From positions 95,958 through 159,957 of the forward strand of contig NZ_UWFN01000043.1 of assembly GCF_900602065.1 (NCBI RefSeq): a DNA stretch of 64,000 nucleotides, in the 5' to 3' direction. The stretch comes from Pseudomonas viridiflava. Lineage in GTDB: Bacteria > Pseudomonadota > Gammaproteobacteria > Pseudomonadales > Pseudomonadaceae. Positions 1-8,722 of this stretch are shown here, one piece after another; within the stretch, counting starts at the first letter, position 1; each line of letters starts with the position of its first letter. The notes under the pieces are model-generated. The model was not told the origin of the DNA. It saw nothing but the letters and a program-made list of their open reading frames with translations, and did not search any database. Made by a program: the position numbers and the translations under genes.

Positions 1-1
1 G

Positions 2-154
2 AAACTGATCCCTTACGGTCGGGTCGGCGATGCCGAGGATGTGGCCAATGCAGTGGTATGGCTGGCCTCGGACTTGTCCGATTATGTACACGGCACCACG
101 CTGTTTATTGACGGCGGCATGAGCCTCTATCCGGAGTTTCGAGACAATGGCTGA
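2..154 (+). CDS. SDR-family dehydrogenase, C-terminal end (partial)
   Basis: Only the last 50 codons are in the window; the gene begins upstream. The visible protein has the closing signature of classical short-chain dehydrogenases: a [13 protein letters not shown] helix followed by a '[21 protein letters not shown]' type C-terminus, which in this family closes the substrate pocket and the tetramer interface. Members such as glucose 1-dehydrogenase or 3-ketoacyl-ACP reductase-like enzymes end this way. The substrate cannot be told from this part. Its stop overlaps the start of the next gene (GH15 hydrolase) by 8 bases, so the two are very probably co-transcribed and translationally coupled, which hints at a shared role in sugar metabolism (inference). 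Confidence 0.85.
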   Translation, partial: KLIPYGRVGDAEDVANAVVWLASDLSDYVHGTTLFIDGGMSLYPEFRDNG

Positions 155-1973
155 TTTCCCGGAAGAACCGCAAAACTCTATCGAGAACCACGGCATCATC
201 GGTGACATGCGCAGCGCAGCACTGGTGGCGGATACCGGGAGCATTGATTTCTGCTGCTGGCCCGACTTCGACAGCCCGTCAATCTTCAGTGCGCTGCTGG
301 ACACCAACAAGGCTGGCATCTTCAAGCTCGCGCCGGACTTGCCCAACGCCCGGCGTCAGCAGCTTTATCTGCCCGATACCAACGTCCTGCAAACCCGCTG
401 GATCGATGAAGACGCAGTGGTCGAAATCACTGATCTGATGCCGGTTGGCGACAGCGAGGATGATTTGCCGCGGATAGTGCGCCGCGTGCAGGTGCGTTAT
501 GGCAGTGCGACGATACGCATGCAGTGCCGGGTGCGACTGGATTACAGCCGGGCAGACACCACCGTCAGGCTGGGCGGCGACGATGTGTGCTTTGAGGCGA
601 ATGGTCAACCGGGCATGCGCCTCTCGGCGAATGTGCCGTTGCAGGTGAATGAGCAGGCCGCGACTGCCGAATTCGTCCTGAAAAAAGGTGAGTTCGTGGA
701 GTTCATTCTTGGCGGTATCGATGATCCGCAGGTCAACGCCGGGCAATGCCAGCAATATTTTGTCGACACCCTGGCGTTCTGGAAGCGCTGGAGCAAACAG
801 TCGGAATACCGCGGTCGCTGGCAGGAGATGGTCAACCGTTCGGCGCTTGCCCTCAAGTTGCTGACCTCACGCAAGCACGGTGGGATTGTCGCGGCGGCGA
901 CCTTCGGCCTGCCGGAAACGCCCGGCGGGGAGCGCAACTGGGATTACCGTTACAGCTGGATCCGCGATGCCTCGTTCACGATTTATGCGTTCATGCGCCT
1001 GGGGTATACCGAAGAGGCCAACAGCTTCATGCGCTGGGTGCGTGGACGTCTCGGCGACTGTTGCGAAGACTCCAGTCAACTCGGGATCCTCTACAGCCTC
1101 GATGGCCGTGAAGAACTGCCCGAAGAGCACCTCGATCACTTTACGGGTTATGGCGGCGCGTTGCCGGTGCGTATCGGCAACGAGGCGTACAAACAGGTCC
1201 AGCTGGATATTTACGGCGAGTTGATGGACGCCGTGTACCTTGCCAACAAATACGGCGAGGCGATTTCCTATGAGGGCTGGCAGCACGCAACCCGGCAAGT
1301 GGATTACGTCTGCGAGCATTGGCGCGACAAGGATGTCGGCATCTGGGAAATGCGTGGTGATGACAAGCACTTTCTGCATTCCCGGCTGATGTGCTGGGTA
1401 GCGCTGGACCGTGCATTGCGTCTTGCTTTCAAGCGTTCGTTGCCTGCGCCATTCGACCGCTGGGACAAGGAGCGCCAGGCCATCCACGACGACATCTGGA
1501 AGAACTTCTGGAATGAAGATCTGGGGCATTTTGTGCAGCACAAAGGCAGTCGCAACCTCGATGCCTCAATGCTGCTGATGCCTCTGGTGCGTTTTGTCGG
1601 TGCCAGTGATCCGCGCTGGCTGGCGACGCTGGACGCCATCGAGGCCACACTGGTTCGTGATGGCATGGTCTATCGCTATCGTAACGATGATGATCATCAC
1701 GACGGTCTGGCCGGTGAAGAGGGGGCGTTTACCGCCTGTTCGTTCTGGTACGTCGAATGCCTTGCGCGTGCGGGACGGGTCGAGCAAGCCCATCTGGAGT
1801 TCGAGCAACTGTTGCGCTATGCCAATCCTCTGGGGCTTTACGCTGAAGAGTTCGACAGCTACGGACACCATCTGGGCAACACGCCTCAGGCGCTGAGTCA
1901 TCTGGCATTGATCAGCGCGGCGAGCTTTCTGGACCGTAAGCTCGATGGCGAGAAAACGTTATGGCAGCCTTGA
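147..1973 (+). CDS. Glycoside hydrolase family 15 protein (glucoamylase/trehalase-like)
   Basis: A 608-residue cytosolic-looking protein (no signal peptide or membrane segment). The N-terminal part (about 1-230) is the beta-sandwich domain of bacterial GH15 enzymes, beginning with the typical '[15 protein letters not shown]...[15 protein letters not shown]' stretch. The rest is the (alpha/alpha)6 barrel, with the family hallmark [16 protein letters not shown] near residues 263-278 and the late '[20 protein letters not shown]' motif. Family members hydrolyse alpha-glucosidic bonds in maltodextrins, and some act on trehalose. Which applies here is not visible. The start is the ATG overlapping the preceding SDR gene by 8 bases. 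The length is normal for bacterial GH15 proteins (about 600). No other glycogen or trehalose genes are in the window. Confidence 0.9.
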   Translation: MADFPEEPQNSIENHGIIGDMRSAALVADTGSIDFCCWPDFDSPSIFSALLDTNKAGIFKLAPDLPNARRQQLYLPDTNVLQTRWIDEDAVVEITDLMPVGDSEDDLPRIVRRVQVRYGSATIRMQCRVRLDYSRADTTVRLGGDDVCFEANGQPGMRLSANVPLQVNEQAATAEFVLKKGEFVEFILGGIDDPQVNAGQCQQYFVDTLAFWKRWSKQSEYRGRWQEMVNRSALALKLLTSRKHGGIVAAATFGLPETPGGERNWDYRYSWIRDASFTIYAFMRLGYTEEANSFMRWVRGRLGDCCEDSSQLGILYSLDGREELPEEHLDHFTGYGGALPVRIGNEAYKQVQLDIYGELMDAVYLANKYGEAISYEGWQHATRQVDYVCEHWRDKDVGIWEMRGDDKHFLHSRLMCWVALDRALRLAFKRSLPAPFDRWDKERQAIHDDIWKNFWNEDLGHFVQHKGSRNLDASMLLMPLVRFVGASDPRWLATLDAIEATLVRDGMVYRYRNDDDHHDGLAGEEGAFTACSFWYVECLARAGRVEQAHLEFEQLLRYANPLGLYAEEFDSYGHHLGNTPQALSHLALISAASFLDRKLDGEKTLWQP

Positions 1974-2108
1974 CGGGGTGATGTAGATGCGGTTTTTGTA
2001 GAAGCCGAGCTTGGTCTGGGACTCTATGAAATACCGCATTATTGTTCATCGCGAGCAAGCGCTCCTCCTATCAAACAACATGCAAACTACTGGATTGAAA
2101 TGCATGTT

Positions 2109-2182
2109 CTGTAGGAGCTGCCGAAGGCTGCGAAGCATTTTTCCTGACACACCGTGATCGCAGCCTTCGGCAGCTCCTACAG
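2109..2182. repeat. REP inverted repeat (CTGCCGAAGGCTGCGA core)
   Basis: The left arm CTGTAGGAGCTGCCGAAGG... and its exact reverse complement lie 24 bases apart, forming a long hairpin. This is the commonest REP type in the window. It sits in the 301-base gap between the convergent GH15 and GT-C genes, so it may also help end transcription from both sides. Nothing else recognisable lies in 1974-2274. Confidence 0.9.
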
Positions 2183-2274
2183 GTCCCGTGTTTGCCGCGG
2201 ACACCAGGGTGACTGTCATCGGGGCAAGCCCAGCCTCCATAGGTAAGGCGCATTCCAATTCAGTAGTTATGTGC

Positions 2275-3708
2275 TCACCGACTCTGCAACGCATACCCCA
2301 CCACGGCATTCTCCAGCACGAAGCGTTCGCTAATCATTGTGCAGTAGCTGGTGCGTGTCAGAAACGCGCCGGGACCGGTGAGGAACACCTTGATGTCATT
2401 CACTTCCTCGCACATTTCCAGCGTCCGGCCCGGTAATGCACCGCTGGCCTGAGCCGAGCGCAGAGCGCCCATCGGGGTCCAGTCGGCGATGATCAGCGAG
2501 CCTGGCGGTGCGGTCTTTTCATAGACACGCACAAACTGTTCGGCCGAGCGATCAGGCAGATACGGAGCCATAAAGTAGTGAATGTCGTCGCGAAACGGCA
2601 ACGACTCACTGTGTACCGGCAAACGAATAACACCCGCCGCGTACAGCGAGTAAACCAGCAGAATTGCAACCGGCGAGCTGAGCACCGACAGGTTGAGCAC
2701 CGACTGGCCGCTACGACTGGGTGGCAGCAATCGACCTAGGCTGATGACGCCCAGGATGCACAGCAGTGCCACTCCAGGCAGAAAAAACGTGAAGCGGTCG
2801 GTGACGTTGTAAGACACGGCAAACACAAAATTCAGCGCCGCGGCACACCACAGCAGGCGCAAGCGATTGTCCCTAGGAAACAGAACCAGCCCGAGCACCT
2901 GCGGACCGATCAGTGAGAGTAGCAAAATGAAAACCGAATTCTTTTCATGCCACATGTCATCGAAGCGCAGCAGGCTGCCTTCCCAGTTGGGCGTCTCGGC
3001 CTGTAGCGATGAGCCGGTCAGGTAGCGGTGGGCGATGTCGATGAGGCTCATGCCGGATTGCAGGTCATGGGCAATCGCCGGGAAGGCCACCGAAAACCCC
3101 AGAGCGAAGCCCGGAATGGTCAGCACTGTGCGCAGTTTGTGCTGATACAACAGTTGCAGGTAAAGCGGCAGCAGGACAACGAATGTCAACTGGTGAATCG
3201 CAGCGCCCAGCCCTGTTAGCAGGCCGATGACCAGTAGTTTGCCGACCTCACCGAAGCGTGGCTTCTGATCCAGATGGATCTGATACGCCAGCAGCACGAA
3301 CAGTGAATTCAGGATGTAGACCTCGGCCTTGGTCGACACCCAGAACACCCCGTGAGCGAGGATCGTTGCAGCCGCTGCAAGCAATGCCTGGCGCTGACTC
3401 GTACCGACATTCATCGCCAGCGAATAGATGATCCACGCCAGCGGCAACAGCAAGATGGAGTTGAGCAAACTCAGCACCTGAGGGCCGAACAGGTCAAAGA
3501 CCAGGGTGTTGATGAATTGATACAACGGGTGATCCAGCGGGCCGAGGGATCGGCTGAAGTAATGCCCTTGGGACGCCTCGGCGAGAAATACGCCGTTGTC
3601 CATCCATTGAATCGGGCCACTGGAAGCAATGAAGCTGGTAACGATTGCGGCACAGAGCAAAAGCAAGGCAACTGCATTTGACGAATGACGGTGACTTCCC
3701 TGGACCAT
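2275..3708 (-). CDS. GT-C type membrane glycosyltransferase (DUF2723/PMT-like)
   Basis: A polytopic inner-membrane protein of 477 residues with about ten hydrophobic segments. Near the N-terminus, after the first membrane helix, lies an acidic loop ([16 protein letters not shown]... [10 protein letters not shown]) resembling the catalytic D-x-G and HPxY elements of protein O-mannosyltransferase/DUF2723 GT-C enzymes. These take sugars from polyprenyl-phosphate carriers on the periplasmic face. The frame opens upstream at 3753, inside the preceding gene, but ATG 3708 has a well-placed AGGAG seven bases ahead and is preferred. It is the last gene of the operon with DprE1/DprE2/UbiA homologues, so the likely donor is polyprenyl-phosphate-D-arabinofuranose (inference). 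The acceptor is unknown. Confidence 0.75.
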   Translation of the reverse strand: MVQGSHRHSSNAVALLLLCAAIVTSFIASSGPIQWMDNGVFLAEASQGHYFSRSLGPLDHPLYQFINTLVFDLFGPQVLSLLNSILLLPLAWIIYSLAMNVGTSQRQALLAAAATILAHGVFWVSTKAEVYILNSLFVLLAYQIHLDQKPRFGEVGKLLVIGLLTGLGAAIHQLTFVVLLPLYLQLLYQHKLRTVLTIPGFALGFSVAFPAIAHDLQSGMSLIDIAHRYLTGSSLQAETPNWEGSLLRFDDMWHEKNSVFILLLSLIGPQVLGLVLFPRDNRLRLLWCAAALNFVFAVSYNVTDRFTFFLPGVALLCILGVISLGRLLPPSRSGQSVLNLSVLSSPVAILLVYSLYAAGVIRLPVHSESLPFRDDIHYFMAPYLPDRSAEQFVRVYEKTAPPGSLIIADWTPMGALRSAQASGALPGRTLEMCEEVNDIKVFLTGPGAFLTRTSYCTMISERFVLENAVVGYALQSR

Positions 3709-3730
3709 CGCGTGACTCCTGTACGGTGAA

Positions 3731-4717
3731 TTAATCCGTTGCTGATTGTTCAATCACGGTTCGATCCTGCGCGTCGCCGCCCTTGAGTTGCATTAGCATC
3801 ACCGCGCCAATCGCCACGGCAAACCACAGGGTCGCGAGGCGGATCAGCACCGTGGCGGCAATCGCATCGGCGCTGGACATGCCTTTCCATACCAGCAGGC
3901 CGACCATCACCGCTTCGGCACCTCCCAGCCCACCCGGCATGAAGCTGATTGCCCCGGCCAGCATCGCCAACGCATAGACAAACACGGCAAAGGTCAGCTC
4001 GATGTCGGCCCCCATCCAGTTCAGGATCCAGTGGAACGCCAAGGCTTCAGCGCTCCAGGCGACAACGCTGAGCGAGGTCACGCCCAGTAACAGACTCAGG
4101 CGATGACAGCGCTGGGCTGCCAGCAAAACCTCAAGCAGATGACGACCCAGGCTCAACAGTTTTCCGCCCCCGGCCGGGATTGCCGCTGCGATGCGTTCCA
4201 GCAGACGCCGTTGCGAAAGCACCAGCAAGCCGATGCACACCAGCGCCACACCGACCACGATCATCGGGCGTGACGCCGGGTACAGCGACAGGCCGAACAG
4301 GGTCAGCAGGACCACGGCAAACAGGTCTGACAGACGCTCGCTGAAAAACGCCGCGAAGCTCTGCGGATACGGCACGCCCCAGCGCTTGAGCAACACGCCC
4401 CTCAAGGCTTCACCGGCCTTGCCTGGTGTGGTGGTGAGGGCAAAACCCGCCAGATAGATTTTCAGACTGGGCTGCCATGGCACAGGATGACCGAGTACGT
4501 TCAGGTACGTCTGCCAGCGCAAGAAACGCAGCCCGTAATTGGCCGCCGACATCGCCAGTGCGATAGCGATGCCGAGCAATCCGACTTCACCCACCGCCTT
4601 GCTGACGGCTTCCCAGCCGCCCCACAGGGAAAAGCCCAGATAACCCAGCGCAGAACACACGACCGAAAGCACCACGGCACGATACCGCCAGCCCGACAGC
4701 AACAGCGTTTCGTTCAT
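3731..4717 (-). CDS. YbhN/AglD-type (lysylphosphatidylglycerol synthase TM region, UPF0104) membrane protein
   Basis: A 328-residue integral membrane protein with about eight hydrophobic helices. It shows the family pattern: '[16 protein letters not shown]', '[21 protein letters not shown]', '[15 protein letters not shown]' and near the C-terminus '[16 protein letters not shown]', which match the conserved G/P/E-rich loops of the flippase-like domain of MprF. Such proteins occur beside lipid-linked sugar pathways and are proposed to flip or modify lipid carriers, but the reaction is not settled for most. It overlaps the DprE2-like gene by 4 bases and is followed after 22 bases by the GT-C gene. 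Its position between cytosolic donor synthesis and the periplasmic transferase fits a flippase role (inference). Confidence 0.8.
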   Translation of the reverse strand: MNETLLLSGWRYRAVVLSVVCSALGYLGFSLWGGWEAVSKAVGEVGLLGIAIALAMSAANYGLRFLRWQTYLNVLGHPVPWQPSLKIYLAGFALTTTPGKAGEALRGVLLKRWGVPYPQSFAAFFSERLSDLFAVVLLTLFGLSLYPASRPMIVVGVALVCIGLLVLSQRRLLERIAAAIPAGGGKLLSLGRHLLEVLLAAQRCHRLSLLLGVTSLSVVAWSAEALAFHWILNWMGADIELTFAVFVYALAMLAGAISFMPGGLGGAEAVMVGLLVWKGMSSADAIAATVLIRLATLWFAVAIGAVMLMQLKGGDAQDRTVIEQSATD

Positions 4718-5454
4718 AGGTTCAGCCTCTTGAACACTGGCTGTGGAATGGAGCGGATGATCAGCATGATCAACGCCCAGAAGCCGGGGGTATAGAGAGT
4801 TGGCGCCTTGCGAGCGATGCCGGCGACGATCCGTTCAGCCACTTGCTGAGGCTGTGCCAACAACGCTGCCGGGAGTGCCAGACCCTGAGTCATCGGCGTA
4901 TCAACGAAACCGGGCTTGATCGTCAGGACATGCACGCCGACTTTGAAAAGCCGTGCCTGCAAGCCTTCGCTGAACGTCGAAACGGCAGCCTTGGCTGAGC
5001 CATACAGATAATTGGACGGCCTGCCGCGATCGCCCGCGACTGAAGAAATAACGGCCAGGCTGCCACATCGCTGGGTTTCGAACTGATTGGCCAACAGGGT
5101 CAACAAGGCGATGACCGAAGTGCCGTTGTTGGCAAATTCCTGCAGGGCGACGCTCACGTTCTGCTCGCAGACCTTCTGATCGGGCAGGGTGCCATGGGCA
5201 ATCAGTGCAACATCGATCTGCCCGAGTGCCAGCAGGCAGCTCTCCAACATGGCCGGGTGGGAGGCAATGTCCGTGGCGTCCATTTCGTGCAGGGTAACGG
5301 CTTTGGCGCCACGGCCCTTGAGATCGGCCGCTGTCTGTTCAAGCTTGTCGGCATTTCGCGCGACCAGGAAAAAGTCGCTGCCTTCACTGGCCCACAATCG
5401 AGCACAGGCAGTGGCAATGGCCGAGGTCGCGCCGATGATTAACACTCGTTTCAT
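4714..5454 (-). CDS. DprE2-like SDR: decaprenylphospho-keto-pentose reductase
   Basis: A 246-residue short-chain dehydrogenase. The cofactor loop is IIGATSAIATACARLWA (residues 6-22). The catalytic block has Ser in 'VISSVAGDRGRPSNYLYGSAK', with Tyr and Lys spaced YxxxK. 'GDRGRxSNYxYGSAKA' and 'KPGFVDTPMT' are typical of mycobacterial DprE2. The enzyme reduces the 2-keto intermediate made by DprE1 to give polyprenyl-phospho-D-arabinose, acting with DprE1 as an epimerase pair. The last 25 residues are hydrophobic and basic, as in membrane-associated members. ATG 5454 follows GAGG. It lies 13 bases after the DprE1-like gene and overlaps the next gene by 4. General SDR function is certain; the DprE2 role rests on motif and operon context. 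Confidence 0.87.
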   Translation of the reverse strand: MKRVLIIGATSAIATACARLWASEGSDFFLVARNADKLEQTAADLKGRGAKAVTLHEMDATDIASHPAMLESCLLALGQIDVALIAHGTLPDQKVCEQNVSVALQEFANNGTSVIALLTLLANQFETQRCGSLAVISSVAGDRGRPSNYLYGSAKAAVSTFSEGLQARLFKVGVHVLTIKPGFVDTPMTQGLALPAALLAQPQQVAERIVAGIARKAPTLYTPGFWALIMLIIRSIPQPVFKRLNL

Positions 5455-5467
5455 AAGGTGCCTCGTT

Positions 5468-6784
5468 TCATAAAATCACTCGTTGCCAGAAGCGGGACAT
5501 CAGGGAGGGATCGCGCAGTGCTTCGAGGCGTTCCCAGGCGGGATACGCCTGACGGAAGTCGCTGCCGCTCATGTGCGCGTCTTTGGCCGGGTACAGACGA
5601 CCGCCCGCGGCCCGGACAATCGCATCCAGACGTGGGAACAAGACGTGTCTTAAATCGCTGCTGTTGGGGAAGTCCAGCGCCAGCGAGGTGCCGGGTAGGG
5701 GAAACGACAGCAGGCCGGGCGAGGCGATATCGCCGCAACGCTTGAGCACGGCCAGGAATGAACCCTGCCCGGACGCAGCGATGACCCCAAGCAGCTCAGC
5801 CATCGCCTCTTCGGCGTTCGCATCGGAAATCACGCACTGGTATTGCTGAAACCCTTGGCGGCCGTAGATGCGGTTCCAGTGCAGGATGCGATCCAGCGGA
5901 TAGAAGAAGGGCGCGTAGGCGCTGCGCCGGGCTGTGCGCCTGCCCGGATGGGCGCGCCAGTACAGCGAATTGAACGCGCGCAACGACAGGTTGTTGATCA
6001 GCGACACGGGTGGAGTGACCGGCATTTTCAGGCGGCTGCTGCGCTCGACCTCAAGGGAACCATAACGGGCATGGTCACCGACGATGAACACACCGCGCCC
6101 GGTGTCGGCACCTTTGGCCAGGCAATCGACCCAGGCGACGCTGTACTCGTGTTGATGGTCGAGTTCGGCGGACAGGCTGAAAAACTCGGCAAGATTGGCG
6201 AAGCGCACCACGGTACTGTCGATCTGGCTGGAGCGTACCGGCATCAGTTGCAGGTCGGCCCAATTGATAACGCCGGTCAGGCCCAGGCCGCCAATACTGG
6301 CGCTGAACAGTCTGGTGTTTTCCATCGGCGAACAGATTCGCGCCGTTTCGCCGTGACGCAGCAGGCCAAAACGCAAAACGTGATTACCGAACGTGCCTCG
6401 CAGGTGATGGTTTTTGCCATGCACGTCATTGGCAATGGCACCGCCAACGGTGGCGAACTGGGTACCTGGCGTCACCGGTAAAAACCAGCCGCGGGGGATC
6501 GCCGCCGCCAGAATTTCCGCGAGGGTCACGCCGGCTTCCACACGGATGGTTCCGGTGCTCCAGTCAGCCCGGATAAAGCGGTCCAGCGCTCGCATGTGCA
6601 GCACCTGATCACTGGTGGCCAGACAACTGTCGCCATAGCTGCGGCCGTTACCGTAGGGCAGGCTGGTCTGATGCTGGTCGATGACGTTGTGCAGGTGATC
6701 AGTCAGGCCGTCTATCCATGGACAGGTATGTCCGTGTTGCGCGGTGCGGGGGTATCTGCCCCAGGAATACAAGGGTTCAGTCAT
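5468..6784 (-). CDS. DprE1-like FAD-dependent decaprenylphosphoryl-ribose 2'-oxidase
   Basis: A 438-residue FAD enzyme of the vanillyl-alcohol-oxidase fold. The FAD-binding part shows LPYGNGRSYGDSCL (residues 42-55) and the DprE1 hallmark 'GGAIANDVHGKNHHLRGTFGN' (about 114-134). The C-terminal part has 'GFQQYQCVI' and 'GGRLYPAKDAHM', whose Lys401 corresponds to the essential Lys418 of the Mycobacterium tuberculosis enzyme. The enzyme oxidises the 2'-OH of polyprenylphosphoryl-ribose, and DprE2 then reduces it to arabinose. The residue aligning with Mtb Cys387 (the benzothiazinone target) is Ala369 here, in SLALDFP. The ATG overlaps the stop of the UbiA fusion gene by 4 bases. Confidence 0.9.
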   Translation of the reverse strand: MTEPLYSWGRYPRTAQHGHTCPWIDGLTDHLHNVIDQHQTSLPYGNGRSYGDSCLATSDQVLHMRALDRFIRADWSTGTIRVEAGVTLAEILAAAIPRGWFLPVTPGTQFATVGGAIANDVHGKNHHLRGTFGNHVLRFGLLRHGETARICSPMENTRLFSASIGGLGLTGVINWADLQLMPVRSSQIDSTVVRFANLAEFFSLSAELDHQHEYSVAWVDCLAKGADTGRGVFIVGDHARYGSLEVERSSRLKMPVTPPVSLINNLSLRAFNSLYWRAHPGRRTARRSAYAPFFYPLDRILHWNRIYGRQGFQQYQCVISDANAEEAMAELLGVIAASGQGSFLAVLKRCGDIASPGLLSFPLPGTSLALDFPNSSDLRHVLFPRLDAIVRAAGGRLYPAKDAHMSGSDFRQAYPAWERLEALRDPSLMSRFWQRVIL

Positions 6785-8244
6785 GCTGCAATCCAGAAAA
6801 CCAGAACGAAGAGGGCACCGATCACCTGGCTCATGCGGTCGCGTATCGCGAACACCACCGGGTCATCGTTCATCAGGCCGCGATGGGTGAGCATCCACAC
6901 ACGGGTGATCCAGAACAGCAGGAGCGGGCAGGCCAGCCAGATCACATGAGGATGGCCGTACATCGCCACGGTCGAGCCTTCGTGGATGTACAACGCCAGA
7001 ACCATCACCGCCAGGTGTCCGGATGAGGCGCCGAGCGCTGCGATCATGTCCAGGTCGCCGGGGTAGTAACCGCGACCACGAGCCTTGTCCATGAGGTCCT
7101 TGGCCCGGGCCTCACGCAGTTCGGCGTAGCGTTTGACCAGCGCCAGACTGAGGAACATGAACATCGAGAAAGCCAGAATCCAGAAGGTCAGGGGCAAACT
7201 GAATGCGGCCGCACCTGCCAGAATCCGGGCGGTGTAGAGCATCGCCAGGACGATCACGTCCAGCACCATCTGGCGTTTCAGGCTCAAGGAGTACGCGAGG
7301 GTCAACCCGTAATAGGCCGCCAGCACGGCAGAGAATTGCCAGGGCAGCAGCAACGCGGCCCCCCCGAATGCTGCGATCAATAACAGCGGCACGACCATTA
7401 GCCCGGCCTTGATCGATAGCTTGCCGCTGGCGAAGGGGCGCTTGCGTTTGGTCTGATGATGGCGGTCGTCAGCAAGGTCCAGCAGGTCGTTCAGTACGTA
7501 GACGCTGGAAGCGCACAAGCCAAAGAACAGAAAGGCCAATACGCCGTTGAGCAGCAGGTCTGCTCTGCCAAATTGATGTGCGGCGAGCAACGGGACGAAG
7601 ATCAGTGCGTTCTTCATCCACTGGTGCATGCGTAACGCTTTGCGCCAGTCACGCAGGCTGGAGGTATTGGAGTGAATGACGTTTTTTACGTTGCCCTGGG
7701 CCTTGGCTTTTTTCTCCACCCCGGACAGCGGGTTGACGACTATCGCCTCGCGGGCCGCATCCCAGATGGGCAGGTCATCCATCGAGTTGCCAAGGTAATC
7801 GAAGCCGTTCTGTCCGTAATGCCCCACCAGCAGGTCACGCTTCTTGTGGGCAGACAGGTTACGGTCTGCATTGGACGCTACCACCAGATCGAAGAGCTGC
7901 AAGTGTTCGGCGATGCGCTTGGCCAGGCTGTCGTGACTGGCGGTGGCCAGTACGATCATCCGTCCGTTGGCCCGCTCGGCCTCAATCAGCTCGATCACTT
8001 GCGGGTCATACGGCAGCACCGTCACGTCAATCTGGGTATTGAGCGCCAGCCCTTCTTTAAGGGCGGCTTTGCCTTTCAATAACCATCCGAACAGTTTGAA
8101 TATCTGCAGCGGATGACTTCGAATGAATGTCATCGCTGTTTCCATCAATAAGTCGGATCGCAGTAACGTGCCGTCGAGATCGACAACTAACGGGGTGAAA
8201 GTTTGGGGAGTAGTGTGTTGAACTCTTCCCTGAATTCTGGCCAT
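6781..8244 (-). CDS. HAD hydrolase-UbiA prenyltransferase fusion (polyprenyl-phosphate phosphoribosyltransferase-like)
   Basis: A two-domain protein of 487 residues. Residues 18-185 form a HAD phosphatase domain: DLDGT at 22-26, an ATAS motif near 100, a Lys region near 134, and GNSMDDLP with paired aspartates near 152-159. Residues 200-487 are a UbiA-type membrane prenyltransferase with about eight helices. The first metal motif NDLLDLADD covers N252-D260, and a second Asp-rich loop follows 'YSLSLKRQMVLDV'. The C-terminal half resembles mycobacterial Rv3806c, which joins 5-phosphoribosyl diphosphate to decaprenyl phosphate. The fused HAD domain could remove the 5-phosphate afterwards (inference). 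It is the first gene of the five-gene operon; ATG 8244 follows AGGAG at nine bases. Confidence 0.87.
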   Translation of the reverse strand: MARIQGRVQHTTPQTFTPLVVDLDGTLLRSDLLMETAMTFIRSHPLQIFKLFGWLLKGKAALKEGLALNTQIDVTVLPYDPQVIELIEAERANGRMIVLATASHDSLAKRIAEHLQLFDLVVASNADRNLSAHKKRDLLVGHYGQNGFDYLGNSMDDLPIWDAAREAIVVNPLSGVEKKAKAQGNVKNVIHSNTSSLRDWRKALRMHQWMKNALIFVPLLAAHQFGRADLLLNGVLAFLFFGLCASSVYVLNDLLDLADDRHHQTKRKRPFASGKLSIKAGLMVVPLLLIAAFGGAALLLPWQFSAVLAAYYGLTLAYSLSLKRQMVLDVIVLAMLYTARILAGAAAFSLPLTFWILAFSMFMFLSLALVKRYAELREARAKDLMDKARGRGYYPGDLDMIAALGASSGHLAVMVLALYIHEGSTVAMYGHPHVIWLACPLLLFWITRVWMLTHRGLMNDDPVVFAIRDRMSQVIGALFVLVFWIAA

Positions 8245-8532
8245 GTCTGTGCACTCCTGCCGGGGTTGAGCGCACTATGAAACGGAATATTCATTTCGCC
8301 ACCTCAATAAAATTAAACAGCTCCGGTTATATCGTCATGGCGCTGGCGTCAGAAACTTTCCCGGGCCTGCAAGCCTTGATAAACAAGGTGGGTGTTTCAT
8401 TAAACTTACAACTGAGCCGATATTTCCAATTGGAACGGATGGCTCAATCCTGATGCCTGTTTACCGTTTTTACAGGGCCTGGCCCAGGTCTCTATTTCCA
8501 TGACACCGCGTTGCTCGCGGAAAACAATGGAT

Positions 8533-8606
8533 CTGTAGGAGCTGCCGAAGGCTGCGATCGCGGTGTATCAGGTCGTGCGCTTCGCAGCCTTCGGCAGCTC
8601 CGACAG
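8533..8606. repeat. REP inverted repeat (CTGCCGAAGGCTGCGA core)
   Basis: Arms CTGTAGGAGCTGCCGAAGG... and its reverse complement face each other, with one mismatch near the right end (TCCGACAG instead of TCCTACAG). It lies in the 478-base divergent gap between the arabinose-lipid operon and norR, so it stands upstream of both. The rest of 8245-8722 should hold both promoters, but no clear consensus boxes or operator could be assigned by eye. Confidence 0.88.
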
Positions 8607-8722
8607 AAGATGCATTTCAGCTTGAGCGCTTGCATTGTTCGACGGGGACGGCGGAGCCACTGTCTATTCGATAAGGCTGCGAGTCATAATGACCGCGTTT
8701 TTTCAGCCGATGGAACGCAATC

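Noticed and set aside
867..1541. A 224-codon minus-strand frame inside the GH15 gene.
   Set aside because: Antisense shadow of a well-matched glycoside hydrolase.
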